Shown here: in pieces, positions 12,823-24,863 of the stretch
How positions within the stretch are numbered: position 1 is the first letter of the stretch
Layout: every line of letters begins with the position of its first letter
From: Anaeramoeba flamelloides
Lineage: Eukaryota; Metamonada; Anaeramoebidae
Assembly: GCA_027625915.1 (NCBI GenBank)
Contig: JANTQA010000038.1
Span: forward strand, 504,001-568,000
Length of the DNA: 64,000 nucleotides
Direction of reading: 5' to 3'
Notes under the pieces: generated by a model
Database searches by the model: none
What the model was told of the DNA's origin: nothing
What the model saw: the letters and a program-made list of their open reading frames with translations, nothing else
Translations under genes and position numbers: made by a program

Positions 12823-13023
12823 CAACCGGCTCCACTTTTAAGATACAATCTTTCAATGAATATTTAATGCAAATAAAAAAAACTCAAATTAAGGTACAAA
12901 ATTCTAATTTTGGAAGATTAATTTGTAGAATTTAAATAATTCCAAAAAATGTATCCTTATTTTAGATTATTTTGTGCCTTAAATTTTTATTGAAAGTTTG
13001 CTTCTTGAAAGTGGAACCGACTC
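12823..13023. mobile_element. palindromic Tc1/mariner-like MITE, copy 2 (decayed)
   Basis: It shares the architecture of the 4282 copy: an arm containing CCACTTTTAAG, then AAACTCAAATTAAGGTACAAAATTCTA, and an inverted right arm with TTTGTGCCTTAAATTT and GTGGAACCGACT. It is flanked by TA at 12821-12822 and 13024-13025. The outer CAGT is mutated (CAAC on the left), so this is an older copy. Confidence 0.75.
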
Positions 13024-15121
13024 TAACTATTTTTTTGATTTTTTAATTTCATAGATTAACTCAATTACTATCAACATAAAACCCCCAAAACTTAATATTA
13101 TTGCACCCTTATTATAAATTTGGTTCTTCTCATCAATATATTCCCAAGATGTAAGAAATAATTTGATAATTTAATTTGATTGCTTAATTATTTATTTTTT
13201 TAATAAATTAAATTTTTTATCTATTCATCTACATTTTACAACAACCTTAAGAAAGATATTGGGCAACGCGGGAGTCTGAATATTGATAATTCAACTTTTA
13301 AATTTATGCTAAAAACCGATTTTTTTCCTGAAATTATTTGGTTTTTATACTAAGACAAATATCTTTTTTAATTGATAAGATCAATGAAGAACACTACTTT
13401 AAAAATCAATATTTTAGAGAATTTGAACTATGGAATAATGATGTGATTTACACCCAATAAAAACACAAGTTAATCCTAGACCCCCATCCCCATTGAAGAA
13501 CCCACTTCTTAAGAGTAAGAAGTTAAAGTGGATTGCTGGAAAATTGTTTTATACTGAGAAGATAATATTATTGTGAGTTTGACAGGATATCACCAATTTC
13601 TGCTTTTAACACTAATAAAAATAGTTTTTATAAATTTAATAGTAATTTATGAAAAATACTTTGCCTACTCAAAATTTTAAGATATAATTTTATTATGTTA
13701 CAAAAACCTGAATTTATAAAGCACAAGTTACCATATTTTTAGATATTGTTGAATGTTTTGTTGACTTTTTTAGTACATTTTGTTCCTTATTATTTAAAAA
13801 TTTAAAATTTTTCTATATATAAAAAAAAATTTTTTTTTTTGGTGATCGCTAATCTGTCAATTATAACCAATTTTAAAATATTTTTAGGAATAGTTCAGAT
13901 TATCAGCAAAAAAACATAACTTGAAGATACTCTGTATTATCTTGAAAAAATAAATTAATCACTAATTTGTCAATTGGTTATGAAAATTCTAATATTACTG
14001 ATAATCCTAAATATCATTATTTAAATAGATGTGGTACATTACACTTGAAACACATATACAACTAACTAGATTACAAAACTTCAAAAAGAATCCAGAGTTT
14101 TAATAGAACCCACAAACACATCCACACCATTGGAATTAAAAAAGTAAAAAAATTATCCAGATTTCATACTTTTAAAAAAATTTCAACCAAACTAGAATCA
14201 CAAAGCACTTCCCACTATTTAACATTATTTTTTTATAACTAGATATATAATTTAGATCATTGGAAAATATTTTGATATTTTCCATTCAAAAAAATAACTC
14301 TTTTTTTAATTTTTTAATCTTCAATTTTTTAAAAAATATTTGAGAGTAATTTTGGATATTTCTCTAAAAATAATCTAAATGTTCTCTGAATACCACTTGT
14401 TCCACTACAATTATAACGAAAATAGAAAATAAAATTCTTTTTTATTTACAAAATATCTCCAATGAAAAAAAATTAAAATTTTAACAAACAAAATCAATTT
14501 AGGATTATTGTAACAAATTTCTTCCATTTTTTATTCAAATAATTTATTGTTTTTTTAAAGAAAGATATAGATTTCAATCAAGAGATAATTACAAGATAAA
14601 TAAATCATTTTTTTCCTTTTCAAGTCTGTAATCTTCAAAAAGAATAAAATGTTGAACGAATTTGAAAATAATTTCTTTGATGAAAAAATGTAGTTTTTAA
14701 CCTAAAAGGAATTTGTAAACTTTTATACCTTTGTCAGTGTTTTAAAATTTCCATAAAAATGTTCTTTAAATTTACCCGTAATTTCCCTTAGCTTTTTCAA
14801 AGATATTTCAATTATTTCATTAAGAAAAACCAATTGATTTTTAAAAAAAATTTCATTTCTTTTCCGAAAAATTAACCCTCAATAAGAATCCCAAATTTGA
14901 TTCATTTTTGTACTCATGTGAGATATTGAATCTCAAATAAAGAACATTTAAAACCTTCCTTAAAAAGGAACTGTCATTAAATAAAAGATCTTTCAACTTT
15001 TTCCCCAATTGCCTATTAAGGTAACACTCTTAACTTTTTAACCCTCACTCTTGAAATAAAAAGGAATTGCAACAAAAAGTTCATTTTTCATTTTTCTTCT
15101 GCTCACTTTCTGGAATAATTA

Positions 15122-18100
15122 ATGTTAAAATTGTCTTCAAGGCAGAAAGATTCATTAAGATTAAGAAGGCATCCACAACACCGCTATGTCTCCATTTTCG
15201 ATAACACAGGAAAATCAAGTATCATTCCATTAGCGCAGTCCTTGCCTGTCTCTTATGAAAGTGTACCGTTGTCTGTGCTTGTGATTTCAAAGAAATCCAA
15301 TGGGATTTCGATTGAGAAATTACATAACATTATAGGCCGGATCGTGCATAAGAAAGAAACCAAATTCCGTTTAACTTTAATTTACAATTCCAAGAATTGT
15401 GAAATGACTGAGAGTGATGTCTACTTTCGAATTTTAAAGGATCGTGTAATGGTTGTATCTACGACTCGAAGCCAACAAAATAAAGAACCCGAAATTCTAC
15501 TTGAAGAAAGCTATCATATCTCACAAAAGCTATTCCTTCACGCGAATAACCACTTATTACTCTTGTTTATTTCAAGGACTGGTGAACGCTTTGTTTTCTC
15601 GGCAAAGGATCCTCTTTTCAGTAATGTGATCCTGAACACCTTCATTACTTTTTCCCAGTTCCATTTCAAAATCCGTTCGAGATCAACTTTGGCTACATAC
15701 GTGCATTTGTTAGTCCCTGAACAGCAAGCAGGGAGAATTGAAGGGGACATTGGTACTTCACATCTTTTGTCAAAATATAAATTGAAAGCAAACGATCTAA
15801 AAAAAAACAAAAAAAATCCATTGCACTCTTTTGAAGTAACGTTGTACAATTCCTCTGAAGTGGTTGTTGGGTTTGGAAAATTATTTCTTTATGAAAATTA
15901 CTTTGGAATAAATTTTAATTTAATAAAAAACCAAAAAGAACAACAACAACAACAACAACAACAAAAAGGGGGAAAAGAAACAGAAACAGAAACAGAAACA
16001 GAGCAAAAAGAATTGAATGAAAAAATTCTTAAAATCCAAAGAAAATATAGCATTTATTCCAAGATTTTTAGCGATTTAAACGATCCTACCTTCTGTAGAT
16101 TTAATTTTGATGAAAACAATTATATTAATATTTCCTTTGTGAGTAAAGCAATGAAAGATCAATTTGTAAAAGAATTCAAAATTAGAAAGCATCAGTTTTC
16201 AAGAGGGATTATTGAAGATGAAATTAATATTTTTAAAATCCAAATCCAAACCAAAAATGGAGGGATAATAGACGGCCACATTCTGATCAAACACTCTTGT
16301 TTTATTGTCAAAACAAAAATTCAAAATTTATATTATGAATACCTGCCGAGGATTTCGATAAATTATGAACAAAAGAATAAGAAAAACGAAAAAAACTTTT
16401 CCAAGCAATCAATTGTTTTAGAATTAGGGAAGCAAACGGGCTTTTTAAAATTATTCTTTTCAAATTCAATTGAAGCGAAAGATTTTTGTTCATCCTTTAA
16501 GGACGCGCATCAAAGGTATATAGCCGGCGCAATCTCGCAGCCAATTAGGGCGCTAAGGGCGAAAGTCAACGGCTGCATTTCGACATTGCTACTAACAAAT
16601 TTAAGGGTAACAATATTAAAATTCAAAAAGACATTCAACATGAACCAAAATATGAAACAGTTTGGGGATCAGAAAAACCAAAAAAATATGAGGAAAAAAA
16701 AAGGTAAAAAGAAAGCAAAGAAAAAGAAAAAGAAAAAGAGTCAGAATAAGAAAGGCAAAATTAATGTGATCGATAAGAATTTGACAAGCAGAGAAGACAA
16801 TGAAAAAGAGGTCCAGAACAATAAAGATAACGACTATGGCACGGGTAATAACAGCAGCATGGGCAAGAGCGGGGACAGAGAAACAGGGAGTAGAAATGAG
16901 GATGAATCCGAATCAGAATCAAATTCAATGTATTCTTCGGAGGACAATTTAAATTTTAATAGCAACGAAAGTTTCCAAAAAAAAAAATTATTAAAGAATA
17001 AAAATTATTTCCAAACAATCTCAATTGGCAATAACGTGATTGTTGACGCCTTTGACACTAGGAGCGTTCAAATTATTATCGACAAGCAACGGGATACTTT
17101 AATTAGGGTGAACTTTCTAAATCTGAGTCGGAATGGAACACGGAATCGGAACACAAGGCCCGGCGCGAACAGCTCAACGAATAAAAATAATTTAATCAAA
17201 AAGCAAAGACACATTGAAATTGAATTTGCCAATAAAGGGCATAAAAACGCCTTTATCATTTTTTATAAGAGGATTTGCTTACGGAAATCAATTATTCTAT
17301 TTGACAGCCCGGAAACTATTAAAAAATATGGAACAAACGTCATTTCTTTTAGAATTGTTTTGTATAATAATAAAATGAAAAGAACGGAAAACGAAGCCAT
17401 TTTAAGGCTGTACCCAACGGGGGTTTCGCTTAGTGTATTCCAGAACGTTGAAATCAATCAAAAGAAAAAAAATGAAAAAAAGAAAAAAAATCGAAATATT
17501 TATAATTACCAAAGGCAAAATTTGAAACAAATTGATGCCACAATTGCGAATGTTGATTTTGAATTTTCAATCTTTAATACTTCTTTACTTGATTTAATTT
17601 TTAGGCCCAACGGCAACCTTAACAATGAAGAATTTTTCCACGTTTCCTTTAGTAACCCTAAACAAAAAATGTATTTCATTTGGAGGTTTTCGAGATTCAA
17701 ACAGGCGCAGGTTGTGAAATATATCCCCATAGGCCTGTATTTCAAAGTACAAAGAATGAAAGAAAATAAGGAGATTTTCGATAAAGATACAATAATTAAA
17801 TTAAATGACGACCATTTGAAAATCATCACGACAGACCAGCAGTATTTTTGCAAATATAACAAATTGCTAATTCAATTCGATCCAAAGAATTTGATAAATT
17901 GCACCTTGATCTTAAATTATAATAGCAATCAAACCAACGAAGCCAACAAGGATCAGATCAATAAACCTAAAAATATAAATAACAGCCCGAATAATACAAA
18001 TAAAAACGACGCCATTGACGAAAATGCGATTTCGAACAAGAACCATACAGAGCCGAATTCTGAAAAGGTTTTTATAAAGTTTCCAGATCCACTGTTAAGT

Positions 18101-18577
18101 GAAGAATTTTTAAAAATTTTGCATTTTCTTCATGATACAATCGACAAAACTTTATTAAAGCAAAAAATCATCAGGGATATTGAAAAATTACAAAACAGCT
18201 CATTGCTAAGGAATACAGAAACAATTAATAAACAGGAAAAAATTAAAGAATTTAAAGTCGAAATTCTTGACCAAAATTTTAATATTGTTAGCAACGGATC
18301 AATTCAATTTTTCCCAAATAAATGGGAAATTAAAATTATAGGGTTTTTTCAAAACAAAGAAGAATTTTCATTCAAGGAAATTGACCAAGTAAGAATAACA
18401 CCACACCCTAAAAAAAATAAAATCGTTAAATTGGAAATGGGGTTTAAATATGCTTTCATCTGTTCCTTGCCCAACAGCCAAAGTAAATATAAACTCGCTA
18501 AAATAATTATTAAAATGCAAAATGACTTTAGATCACATATTAATGAAATTTATCAAACGAGAAGTAGTAATATGTAA
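15122..18577 (+). CDS. 1151-residue protein with about seven divergent PH-like modules
   Basis: A single-exon gene I cannot match to a named family. The same pattern recurs about seven times: an opening strand F-x-V/L-x-L, a turn with Gly or charged residues, a second strand, and a closing hydrophobic stretch followed by an amphipathic helix. Openings are at residues about 81 (FRLTLIYNSKNC), 237 (FEVTLYNSSEVVVGFG), 368 (FKIQIQTKNGGIIDGHI), 480 (IRALRAKVNGCIS), 742 (FRIVLYNNKMK), 868 (FKVQRMKENKEIF) and 1042 (FKVEILDQNFNIVSNGSI). Closing parts such as FFSNSIEAKDFCSSF and FSNPKQKMYFIWRF look like the last strand and C-terminal helix of a PH fold. Low-complexity inserts (Gln and Glu-Thr repeats at 272-295, Lys-rich and acidic 515-640) interrupt modules 2 and 4. 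No transmembrane segment or signal peptide is visible. A membrane-lipid or scaffold role is inference only. Confidence 0.75.
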   Translation: MLKLSSRQKDSLRLRRHPQHRYVSIFDNTGKSSIIPLAQSLPVSYESVPLSVLVISKKSNGISIEKLHNIIGRIVHKKETKFRLTLIYNSKNCEMTESDVYFRILKDRVMVVSTTRSQQNKEPEILLEESYHISQKLFLHANNHLLLLFISRTGERFVFSAKDPLFSNVILNTFITFSQFHFKIRSRSTLATYVHLLVPEQQAGRIEGDIGTSHLLSKYKLKANDLKKNKKNPLHSFEVTLYNSSEVVVGFGKLFLYENYFGINFNLIKNQKEQQQQQQQQKGGKETETETETEQKELNEKILKIQRKYSIYSKIFSDLNDPTFCRFNFDENNYINISFVSKAMKDQFVKEFKIRKHQFSRGIIEDEINIFKIQIQTKNGGIIDGHILIKHSCFIVKTKIQNLYYEYLPRISINYEQKNKKNEKNFSKQSIVLELGKQTGFLKLFFSNSIEAKDFCSSFKDAHQRYIAGAISQPIRALRAKVNGCISTLLLTNLRVTILKFKKTFNMNQNMKQFGDQKNQKNMRKKKGKKKAKKKKKKKSQNKKGKINVIDKNLTSREDNEKEVQNNKDNDYGTGNNSSMGKSGDRETGSRNEDESESESNSMYSSEDNLNFNSNESFQKKKLLKNKNYFQTISIGNNVIVDAFDTRSVQIIIDKQRDTLIRVNFLNLSRNGTRNRNTRPGANSSTNKNNLIKKQRHIEIEFANKGHKNAFIIFYKRICLRKSIILFDSPETIKKYGTNVISFRIVLYNNKMKRTENEAILRLYPTGVSLSVFQNVEINQKKKNEKKKKNRNIYNYQRQNLKQIDATIANVDFEFSIFNTSLLDLIFRPNGNLNNEEFFHVSFSNPKQKMYFIWRFSRFKQAQVVKYIPIGLYFKVQRMKENKEIFDKDTIIKLNDDHLKIITTDQQYFCKYNKLLIQFDPKNLINCTLILNYNSNQTNEANKDQINKPKNINNSPNNTNKNDAIDENAISNKNHTEPNSEKVFIKFPDPLLSEEFLKILHFLHDTIDKTLLKQKIIRDIEKLQNSSLLRNTETINKQEKIKEFKVEILDQNFNIVSNGSIQFFPNKWEIKIIGFFQNKEEFSFKEIDQVRITPHPKKNKIVKLEMGFKYAFICSLPNSQSKYKLAKIIIKMQNDFRSHINEIYQTRSSNM
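15941..16004 (+). repeat. CAA and ACAGAA microsatellites inside the PH-like array gene
   Basis: A CAA trinucleotide run encoding poly-Gln is followed, after a short Lys/Gly stretch, by ACAGAA hexamers encoding Glu-Thr repeats. Both stay in frame and sit in a loop of the second PH-like module. Confidence 0.85.
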
Positions 18578-18966
18578 TTTAAGAATCTTTTTCTTTTTTT
18601 TTTTTTTTTCTTTATGTTTTAGTTTTTTTTTTTGTTAACTTTAATTGATATATATATATATAATTATATAATTGGAATAGTATAGATATATATATATAAT
18701 GTTAATAAAATAATGGGAAAGTTTTATTTCAATATTTATTATTGTTATCAATATATATTTTTTTCAAACAGTGTAATCTTGGTATTTGGGTTTTAAACCA
18801 AGTCTAAATTATGAAAAATGTAAAAATTCTATTGTGATTATTTGTTAAAAATTTCCATTGAATAAGATTTTTAATGACTGATCAGAAAGTAAACAATTTT
18901 TTTTAAAATACCTTTTTTTTTTTTTTTTATTTTGAACGGTGGAAATGAATTTTTGTCTTACAGACG

Positions 18967-19205
18967 TGAGGTTTACCAGAATTCAAAAGAATAGAGTAAA
19001 ATCTTTCATTTTTCTCCATTCTTTTGAATTCTGGAAAAGATCCGTTGGGTTTTCTTGAGTTTTCTGTTTATTTCTGAAATGTTCTAGGTTTTTTTCACTT
19101 TTTGAAATAAACCGAAAATTTATTAAAATTTTCTGTTTATTTCTAAAGTAAAAAAAACCTAACGAAAATCTAGTGATTTTCCACATAAAATAGAAAACCT
19201 CAAAA
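18967..19205. repeat. hairpin repeat family H, copy a
   Basis: It consists of two neighbouring hairpins. The first pairs ACCAGAATTCAAAAGAAT with ATTCTTTTGAATTCTGGA. The second pairs GGTTTTTTTCACTTTTTGAAATAAACCG with the complementary TCTGTTTATTTCTAAAGTAAAAAAAACC. The same words recur at 40057-40385 and in shorter form near 19700, 40600, 49090, 57000 and 58100. Confidence 0.7.
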
Positions 19206-19442
19206 CAAACCTAGAGCACCTAACAAATAAAACAGAACCCCCCAAGAAAAGCTAGGCAAATGAGGGCACTCAATGTCACTTTCATTAATTTCTAAATTTT
19301 TGTTTAGACATTTTAATACAGAATCATAATTTTCTTTATCGTTAACCAATGATAAGAAAAATAACGAGTCTTTATTATGAATAATATGGAAAATGTTATT
19401 CATTAGTTGATTGTTTTGGTTTATTTGAATTAATTCAATCAT
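19200..19442 (-). pseudogene. ORF fragment of a composite repeat, copy 1
   Basis: An open minus-strand stretch of about 80 codons with the core NNIFHIIHNKDSLFFLSLVN followed by LKCLNKNLEI. A second copy at 57884-58060 on the plus strand reads NNIFDIIQNKDSLFILYTVN and FKFLNKNFDI at matching places, so this was a real coding sequence. I do not recognise the family. In both places it lies beyond a LINE-type reverse transcriptase and next to hairpin repeats, in the same relative order. It is likely part of the same mobile element. Confidence 0.55.
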
Positions 19443-19654
19443 TCAAAAGTTTCCATTTTTTTCATAGAATGGGCAGCAACATAAAAAAAAATCAATATCT
19501 TCATCTGTTTCTTGGTTTAAAAATTTTTTGTATAAATTGTAAAATTTTGTTTTTATTTTATTTCAGTCATAAACATAAGAATATCTATTTTAGTAATTTG
19601 TAAAATTTCTTAGTTTTAGTATGGGAGTAGAACCCTTCTATTTTTAGTATTTTT

Positions 19655-19905
19655 TGTCGTTGGGTTTTTTTTTAATTTTGGAAATAAAAAGAAAATTTAA
19701 TTATTTTTTAGTTTATTTCTCAAATTAAAAAAAACTGTATATAGATTTACTAGAATTCAAATAAATTGGATTAAATCTTTGATTTTACAATATTCTTTTA
19801 AATTTTTGAAAAATGCCATTAGGTTTTTCATAATATAAAAGAATTGACTTAAATCTTTAATTGTACTCTATTCTTTTAAATTCTGGAAAACCTAGGTACT
19901 TAGCA
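19655..19905. repeat. hairpin repeat family H, copy c
   Basis: It contains TTTCTCAAATTAAAAAAAAC and AATTCTGGAAAACCTAGGTA words in hairpin arrangement. It abuts the 3' end of the minus-strand reverse transcriptase relic. The border CCTAGGTACTTAGCAGTACTTGA resembles the CCTAGGCACTTGGCTGATACTT word seen inverted near 58070. Confidence 0.55.
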
Positions 19906-21180
19906 GTACTTGACCTCACTCTACGACACGACTTTTTGTTTCTATTGTTATTATACCTAATAATTGTTAAATATTCCTGTCCTTTCCATCTAGCGTTATT
20001 AATTATTGGATTTACTCTAAATTGGTTAAGATTTTATTCTTATAATTTTAAGTTTTCTAATAACCAGTTGATATTTTCATTATCTTGATTTGAAAATTTC
20101 AAATTTTTACGATATGTGTTTAAAGCCCGAAAATTTCTAATTTCTTTTTTCAGTTGATATCTTCTTTTATAGATTGGAATTCTAACTTGGCCTATTTTCG
20201 TTTAAGTTTTAAAAATTATCCTTTGAGAATATGGATTAATTTTTAAAAATCTAGTGGCTTTTTTTATTTATCTAAACATCAATTGCGTTGAAATCATTTT
20301 TGAGTCAAATTAAATTTTACAAAACCATAAAATAATAGGTTGGTTCGTATTGATTTAAACATTTGTAAATTTACTCCATTGCGTAAATTTTGCTGTTTAA
20401 AAATATCATTTGGATTTTTTTAAAATTATCTTATATCTTTACGAAGTTTTTTTGTAGATGTTTCTCTTTTTTCCAGTTGTAATTCCTAAATAATTTATTA
20501 ATCGTCATTTGTTTGTTTTTAAAGTTTTATCAATATTTGAATCCATTACAAATTTTTTGGATAATTTTTATAAATTATTATCAACTTTATATCAATTTCT
20601 GAAACAGTGCCTTTCATTATTAAAATCAATTTATTTACAAATATTTAAGCATGACGAACTTATTCTTTTATTGTTTCGATTAAAAAATATCTATAAATCC
20701 AAATATTAAAGGAGAAAAGAGACCTAGTTGAAAAACTCCTATTCCTTCTTTTTTATAATATTTTTGTATCCAAATTTCGATTTTTTCCTTTTTAACTTAT
20801 TTATTGGGTGTTTAGTGAATTGATATAGGATTGTTTGTATCAAAGAATTTTTTAATATCAATTTTAACAATAAAAAATTCTTTATTTTGATATCTTTCTT
20901 TTTGGGGTTTTTAAGTTCAAACAATAAATTAAAAACCGTTATTGTTGCATTTAATTTTTTTAAAACCAAATTGGAAATCTGAAACTATATTCCAAGATTC
21001 TTCTATCACTTTATAAAAAAGTTTTTGAAAGAAAATAGAAAACGTATTATTAATTGAATTTTGTCTATAATTTTTATGAATCCCCTTCATCCCCAGCTTT
21101 GTGAATAAATAAAATATTTCTTTCTTTAATAAAATTAATTCTTGAATCATTTCGTTTATTAATCCAATGTAAACATATTT
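19880..21180 (-). mobile_element. LINE-type (non-LTR) reverse transcriptase relic, copy 1
   Basis: Read on the minus strand from about 21150 downward. The first block has the order typical of non-LTR reverse transcriptases: NYR(P/Q)-x(2)-I-N-NT, then ESWNIVSDFQFGFKK. In another frame follows motif A, FFIVKIDIKKFFDT. Further down come a VRHA block, LILIMKG, and a basic end with WKGQEYL. The whole order repeats in the plus-strand copy at 55610-56830. The catalytic FADD-type motif is not preserved (it reads as FVNK after a stop) and there are several frame changes and stops, so it is dead. No first ORF or poly-A tail was identified. Confidence 0.75.
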
Positions 21181-21299
21181 TTTGAACCTTTTTTAAAAAA
21201 TTATATATTCTTTAATCGTTCATTTTTACTTTTTTATTTTTTTTGATTTTTTTTTGATACCAAATTTATATGCAAATTTTTTTTTTACTGCAAGATCTT

Positions 21300-21640
21300 A
21301 AGTCAGTAGATAAAAACCTGTTATTCTTTGTGTTATTTGAAAAAATGGAAATAATTGTAGAGAAATCATATTTATTTCGAATAGAATTTATTTGGATCTT
21401 CAATTGAAGATCAAAATGAGCATTTATGTTTTTCTCAGTAGGGAAGGTTCCCTAAGAATTTGAGTTTTTCAATTTTTATAAAAATTTATTGATTTATTAG
21501 TTTTATTTCCGATGGTACTAAACAATTCTTTGATAGTGTTTTATTCTACGCATTTCTTATTTGTTCTTCAAAGGCTAATTATAAAAAATAATTGATATTT
21601 GAAAAAAATGTTGCAAGCCTTTGAGTGAAACAAAGTTTCG
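21300..21640 (+). repeat. dispersed repeat A, copy 1
   Basis: It shares long runs with 57405-57750 (plus) and 62740-62990 (minus): AAATTGTAGAGAAATCA, then TTTATTTGGATCTTCAATTGAAG, CAATTCTTTGATAG and AAAAAATAATTGATAT. No coding capacity and no clear terminal repeats. Confidence 0.65.
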
Positions 21641-22168
21641 TTTATTTTTGTGTGTAAAGTTCAAATTCATAAAAGTATCTATCCTTAAAAATAAAATTTT
21701 ATTCCAAAAAAAATGCTAAAAAAATGGTATTATCGATTAAAAAATATTATAACATGACTAATATTTATCACGATTAAAAAACTTTGTCAAAAACAAATAT
21801 GTGGTAAAATTAAAAAAAAATGGATATTTTTTGATGATTAAAGATCTAAAATTATTTTAATCAATCAATAGTAAACTCTTTTGAACCAATTTGACTCAAA
21901 AAACTTTGAAATGTATTAAAAAGATAAAATTTTCATAACAATAAACACAAAATGATAAATAATAACTTAAAATACTTTAAACTGTTCTTGTTTTTATTTT
22001 TGTCGAGACAAAAAGCGGTTTGAAAAAAAAAAAATAACAAAGAGAGAGGATCAGAGTATAATAAATTAAAATGATTTTTTTTTTTTGGGCTCAATAGTAA
22101 ATGGATCAAAAATTGAGAAACCCATCAATAGAAATAAATAATTTATTTAATTAGTTCCGAGTCAAAAA

Positions 22169-23423
22169 TTATTTTTTGATTTTTTTAAAGTAATTGTCAA
22201 CCATTGTAACAAGTTCTGGTTGTGAATTACAAACTCTGTTTGTAATTTTTTGTGGGATTCTTCCTATTGTTTGGTAATATTTTATAAATAAAAGAAATAA
22301 CAGTAAAAAAAAAAAAAAATTTTAATTAATGAGGTTTACAACCAATCTTTGTTTTGGTATTTTTGTTTCAAATACACAAAAAAAAAAACAAAGAGGAAAA
22401 AATTTTTCAATAAACTTACCACAAAGGTCAAAAGCAGCAATATAAATGGCATGGCATTCAGTTCCTTCTTCATTAGGTGTTAAATACCAATCGCTGCTAT
22501 GTAATTTTGCACGGGTGGTTTTCTTTTGTTCTCCATATCCAGAGTATTCGACGGATCTGGCAACCATCATATAGTCTTTTTCGATTTTGGTATATCCTCC
22601 AGCAAGAACAAAGTCTCTTTGTTGAACCATAAATTGGCCATTAAATAAAACTCTAGAAAGTGTTGCCCATTCTGTAACTTCTCCAAGAACAGTTCCAGTA
22701 TTGAAATCACCAGCTATTGTATTGTTTGATTTTTTTTTTTTTTTTTTAAAAAATAATAATCGAAAAATGGGGTTTGATTGAAAGTGAGTAAATAAATTTG
22801 GTTGTTGATCAAGAATCAGTTTTTAATGAATTTGTAAAAGAAAAGTAAACATTTAAATAAGCTTTTTCAAAAATCGTGTCAAAAAAGTTCTTTTATACAG
22901 TTCTTGAAAGTACTCATGAGATTAAACAACTGTTTTAGAGATACTTTTTTGTCATCACTTTTTGATATGAAAAGAAAATGAAATTTGAAATAAAAAAAAA
23001 AAAAATACTGAAAAAAAAAGAAGTAAAAAGAAAAAGTCTCGAAAAAAGGAGAAAAAAAAATTCAATCAAAAGAAAAATTTAAGGATCTTTCTTACTTTTA
23101 TCCCATTTAGATCTAAGTCTAATATCGCCAATAAGTCTAATAATTTCTTCTGGGCTAGCATGGATTGTACCTTCTCCACGAACATAGTGAATATTGTCAA
23201 TGTCCTTAACTTTTTTGATTAATCCCTTTTTGTTGTAGGTTTCTTTCCATCCATCAGATTCAGATCCTTTAACTTTGTCATAGATTTCTTGTAAACCTTT
23301 TTTGACAGTAGAGATCATTGTTTTGACTTCGTCTTTTTCTTTGTCAAGTGTGACCAACTCTGGATAGTTTTCACGAAGATCGTCAAATCCAAAAGGGTTA
23401 TCAATTACAATTTCTTTTGACAT
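22169..23423 (-). CDS. START-domain lipid-binding protein, three exons
   Basis: Exons on the minus strand are 23423-23096, 22713-22420 and 22263-22169. They join in frame (phase 1 at both junctions) to give 238 residues. The introns (382 and 156 bp) have GTAAGA and GTAAGT donors and both end in CAATAG. The protein is essentially one START domain: IHYVRGEGTIHASPEEI, SKWDKTGDFNTG, VLFNGQFMVQQRDFVLAGGY, the charged core DYMMVARSVEYSG, a YIAAFDLCGRIPQKI strand-to-helix turn, and a C-terminal amphipathic helix (PELVTMVDNYFKKIKK) that closes the lipid cavity in this family. The RDFVL block is typical of StAR/PCTP-type domains. No signal peptide, membrane anchor or extra domain is seen, so it is probably a soluble lipid carrier; the ligand cannot be read from sequence. 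Confidence 0.9.
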
Positions 23424-24863
23424 TTTATTGAGATTATTGAGAAATAAAAAAAAAATGATTTTGGAAATTTCGAATTTGTCTTTTGAATAAGCATGGTTGG
23501 TTTCACGAAAAGAACACGATTCAACACTGGGTATTTTTTGATTAGATCAAATGCTCAATTTCTTTTATTAAGTTTTTTGTGTAAAGTTCTTGATTTTTTA
23601 TTCTTAGAAACACTTTTAGTGAGGTTTAAAAATTGTGTGTTATATAATGTTGATCACTTTGTTTGATGCTATTTGATTTTTACTTGTGTCAAAAAAATTT
23701 CCTTTTTTTTAATTGATAAAGCAAAAAATACTTTTTAAAACAAGTTTTCGCATTTCTTGTGTTCAATTCCTCTATCACTTTAGGAAAACCAATTCATAAA
23801 CTTTGGTATTTCGTGGTCTCACATGGGTGAAACCTAGTCGGCAAAGATTATCGTGTGATAGAATTATCGCATTTCCAAGAAACAAAACCGAAAAAAATTT
23901 TCAACCTTAAATCTCCACCAATTCAGCCTTCTCTTGTTCTAAAATTTGGTAAAAGGGTTTCTACATGTTTTGGATTCTTGATTTTTTTTTGATTTACAAG
24001 TAAAACTTGTAATTTTCCAATTAAGTCCTTAAAAGTTTTGCTTCTTTTTAATAAAAAAATTGTTTATGATGATACCAAAAAACTTTTACAAGATCTAGGT
24101 AAATTATTTGAAAAGGAAAACGGTGAAAGTAAATTTTGTTTATCAATTTTTATGTATCATTTTGAGCCAAAATTCAAATTTTTAAAGAAAGAGAGGAGTG
24201 TTTAGATCCTGAATTCTAAAACAGAAGTAGTTAATGGAATTAAACTCTCAAATAAATCTCATTAGTTCAATCTTTTCCAAATTTATCTCAAAAATTTCCA
24301 TTTAAAAAGTAAAAAAAAGTTGTTTCAATGTAATTAAGGAAAGATTTTTACCATGTAAAAGTCGAAAATCAAAGTATGTCACCACTGGACGTAAAGAGTA
24401 TTAGTGCTCCTAGATTCTAATGACTCTCAAATTCTATGTGGATATCGGACTTTTGGCTTTTGTATGATTAATGGGAAAAATTTTGAAAATCATCAACAAT
24501 CTCTTTTTTGCTTCGAAGACGAGATTTCGAATAGTTTATAATTTGTGATCTTTCAGTATTTTTTTAACACCTTTTTTCGTAATATATGATGTGTTGTGGG
24601 TGTTAGAAGAAGGATCCATCCATAAACCCAGATTTCAGAATAGAAAAAAAAAATTACCAAATCCGAAGAAATTTTATCACATTTGAATTTTAAATACCAG
24701 TATATTACTAAAAGTAACACGTTTTAAATACTATTTGGGCTTTTACCAACCTCTATGGAGTGATTTTCAGTTCAATCAATTCTTTCGATTAATTAAAGTG
24801 TGAAGGTTATTGTGTTAAGGGATTAGAGTTTACCACAGAGAAGTCTAAGATTAAAGTGTGTTA

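Larger units (their letters stand above)
7978..15121. other. 7.1 kb intergenic region, no confident gene
   Basis: It holds the 5' flank of EF-1alpha, a 40-A homopolymer at 10733-10772, a decayed MITE copy at 12823-13023, and the 5' flank of the PH-like array gene. Short reading frames (10460-10642 minus, 11273-11584 plus, 11921-12130 minus) are Phe/Ile/Lys-rich translations of A/T runs, with no recognisable domain. Confidence 0.5.
18578..22168. other. 3.6 kb repeat-rich intergenic region
   Basis: After the PH-like array gene come a T-run and TA microsatellite stretch (18590-18700), then a hairpin repeat (18967-19205), a short ORF fragment (19200-19442), a second hairpin repeat (19655-19905), a dead LINE-type reverse transcriptase on the minus strand (19880-21180), and a dispersed repeat (21300-21640). 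No intact gene is seen. Confidence 0.65.
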
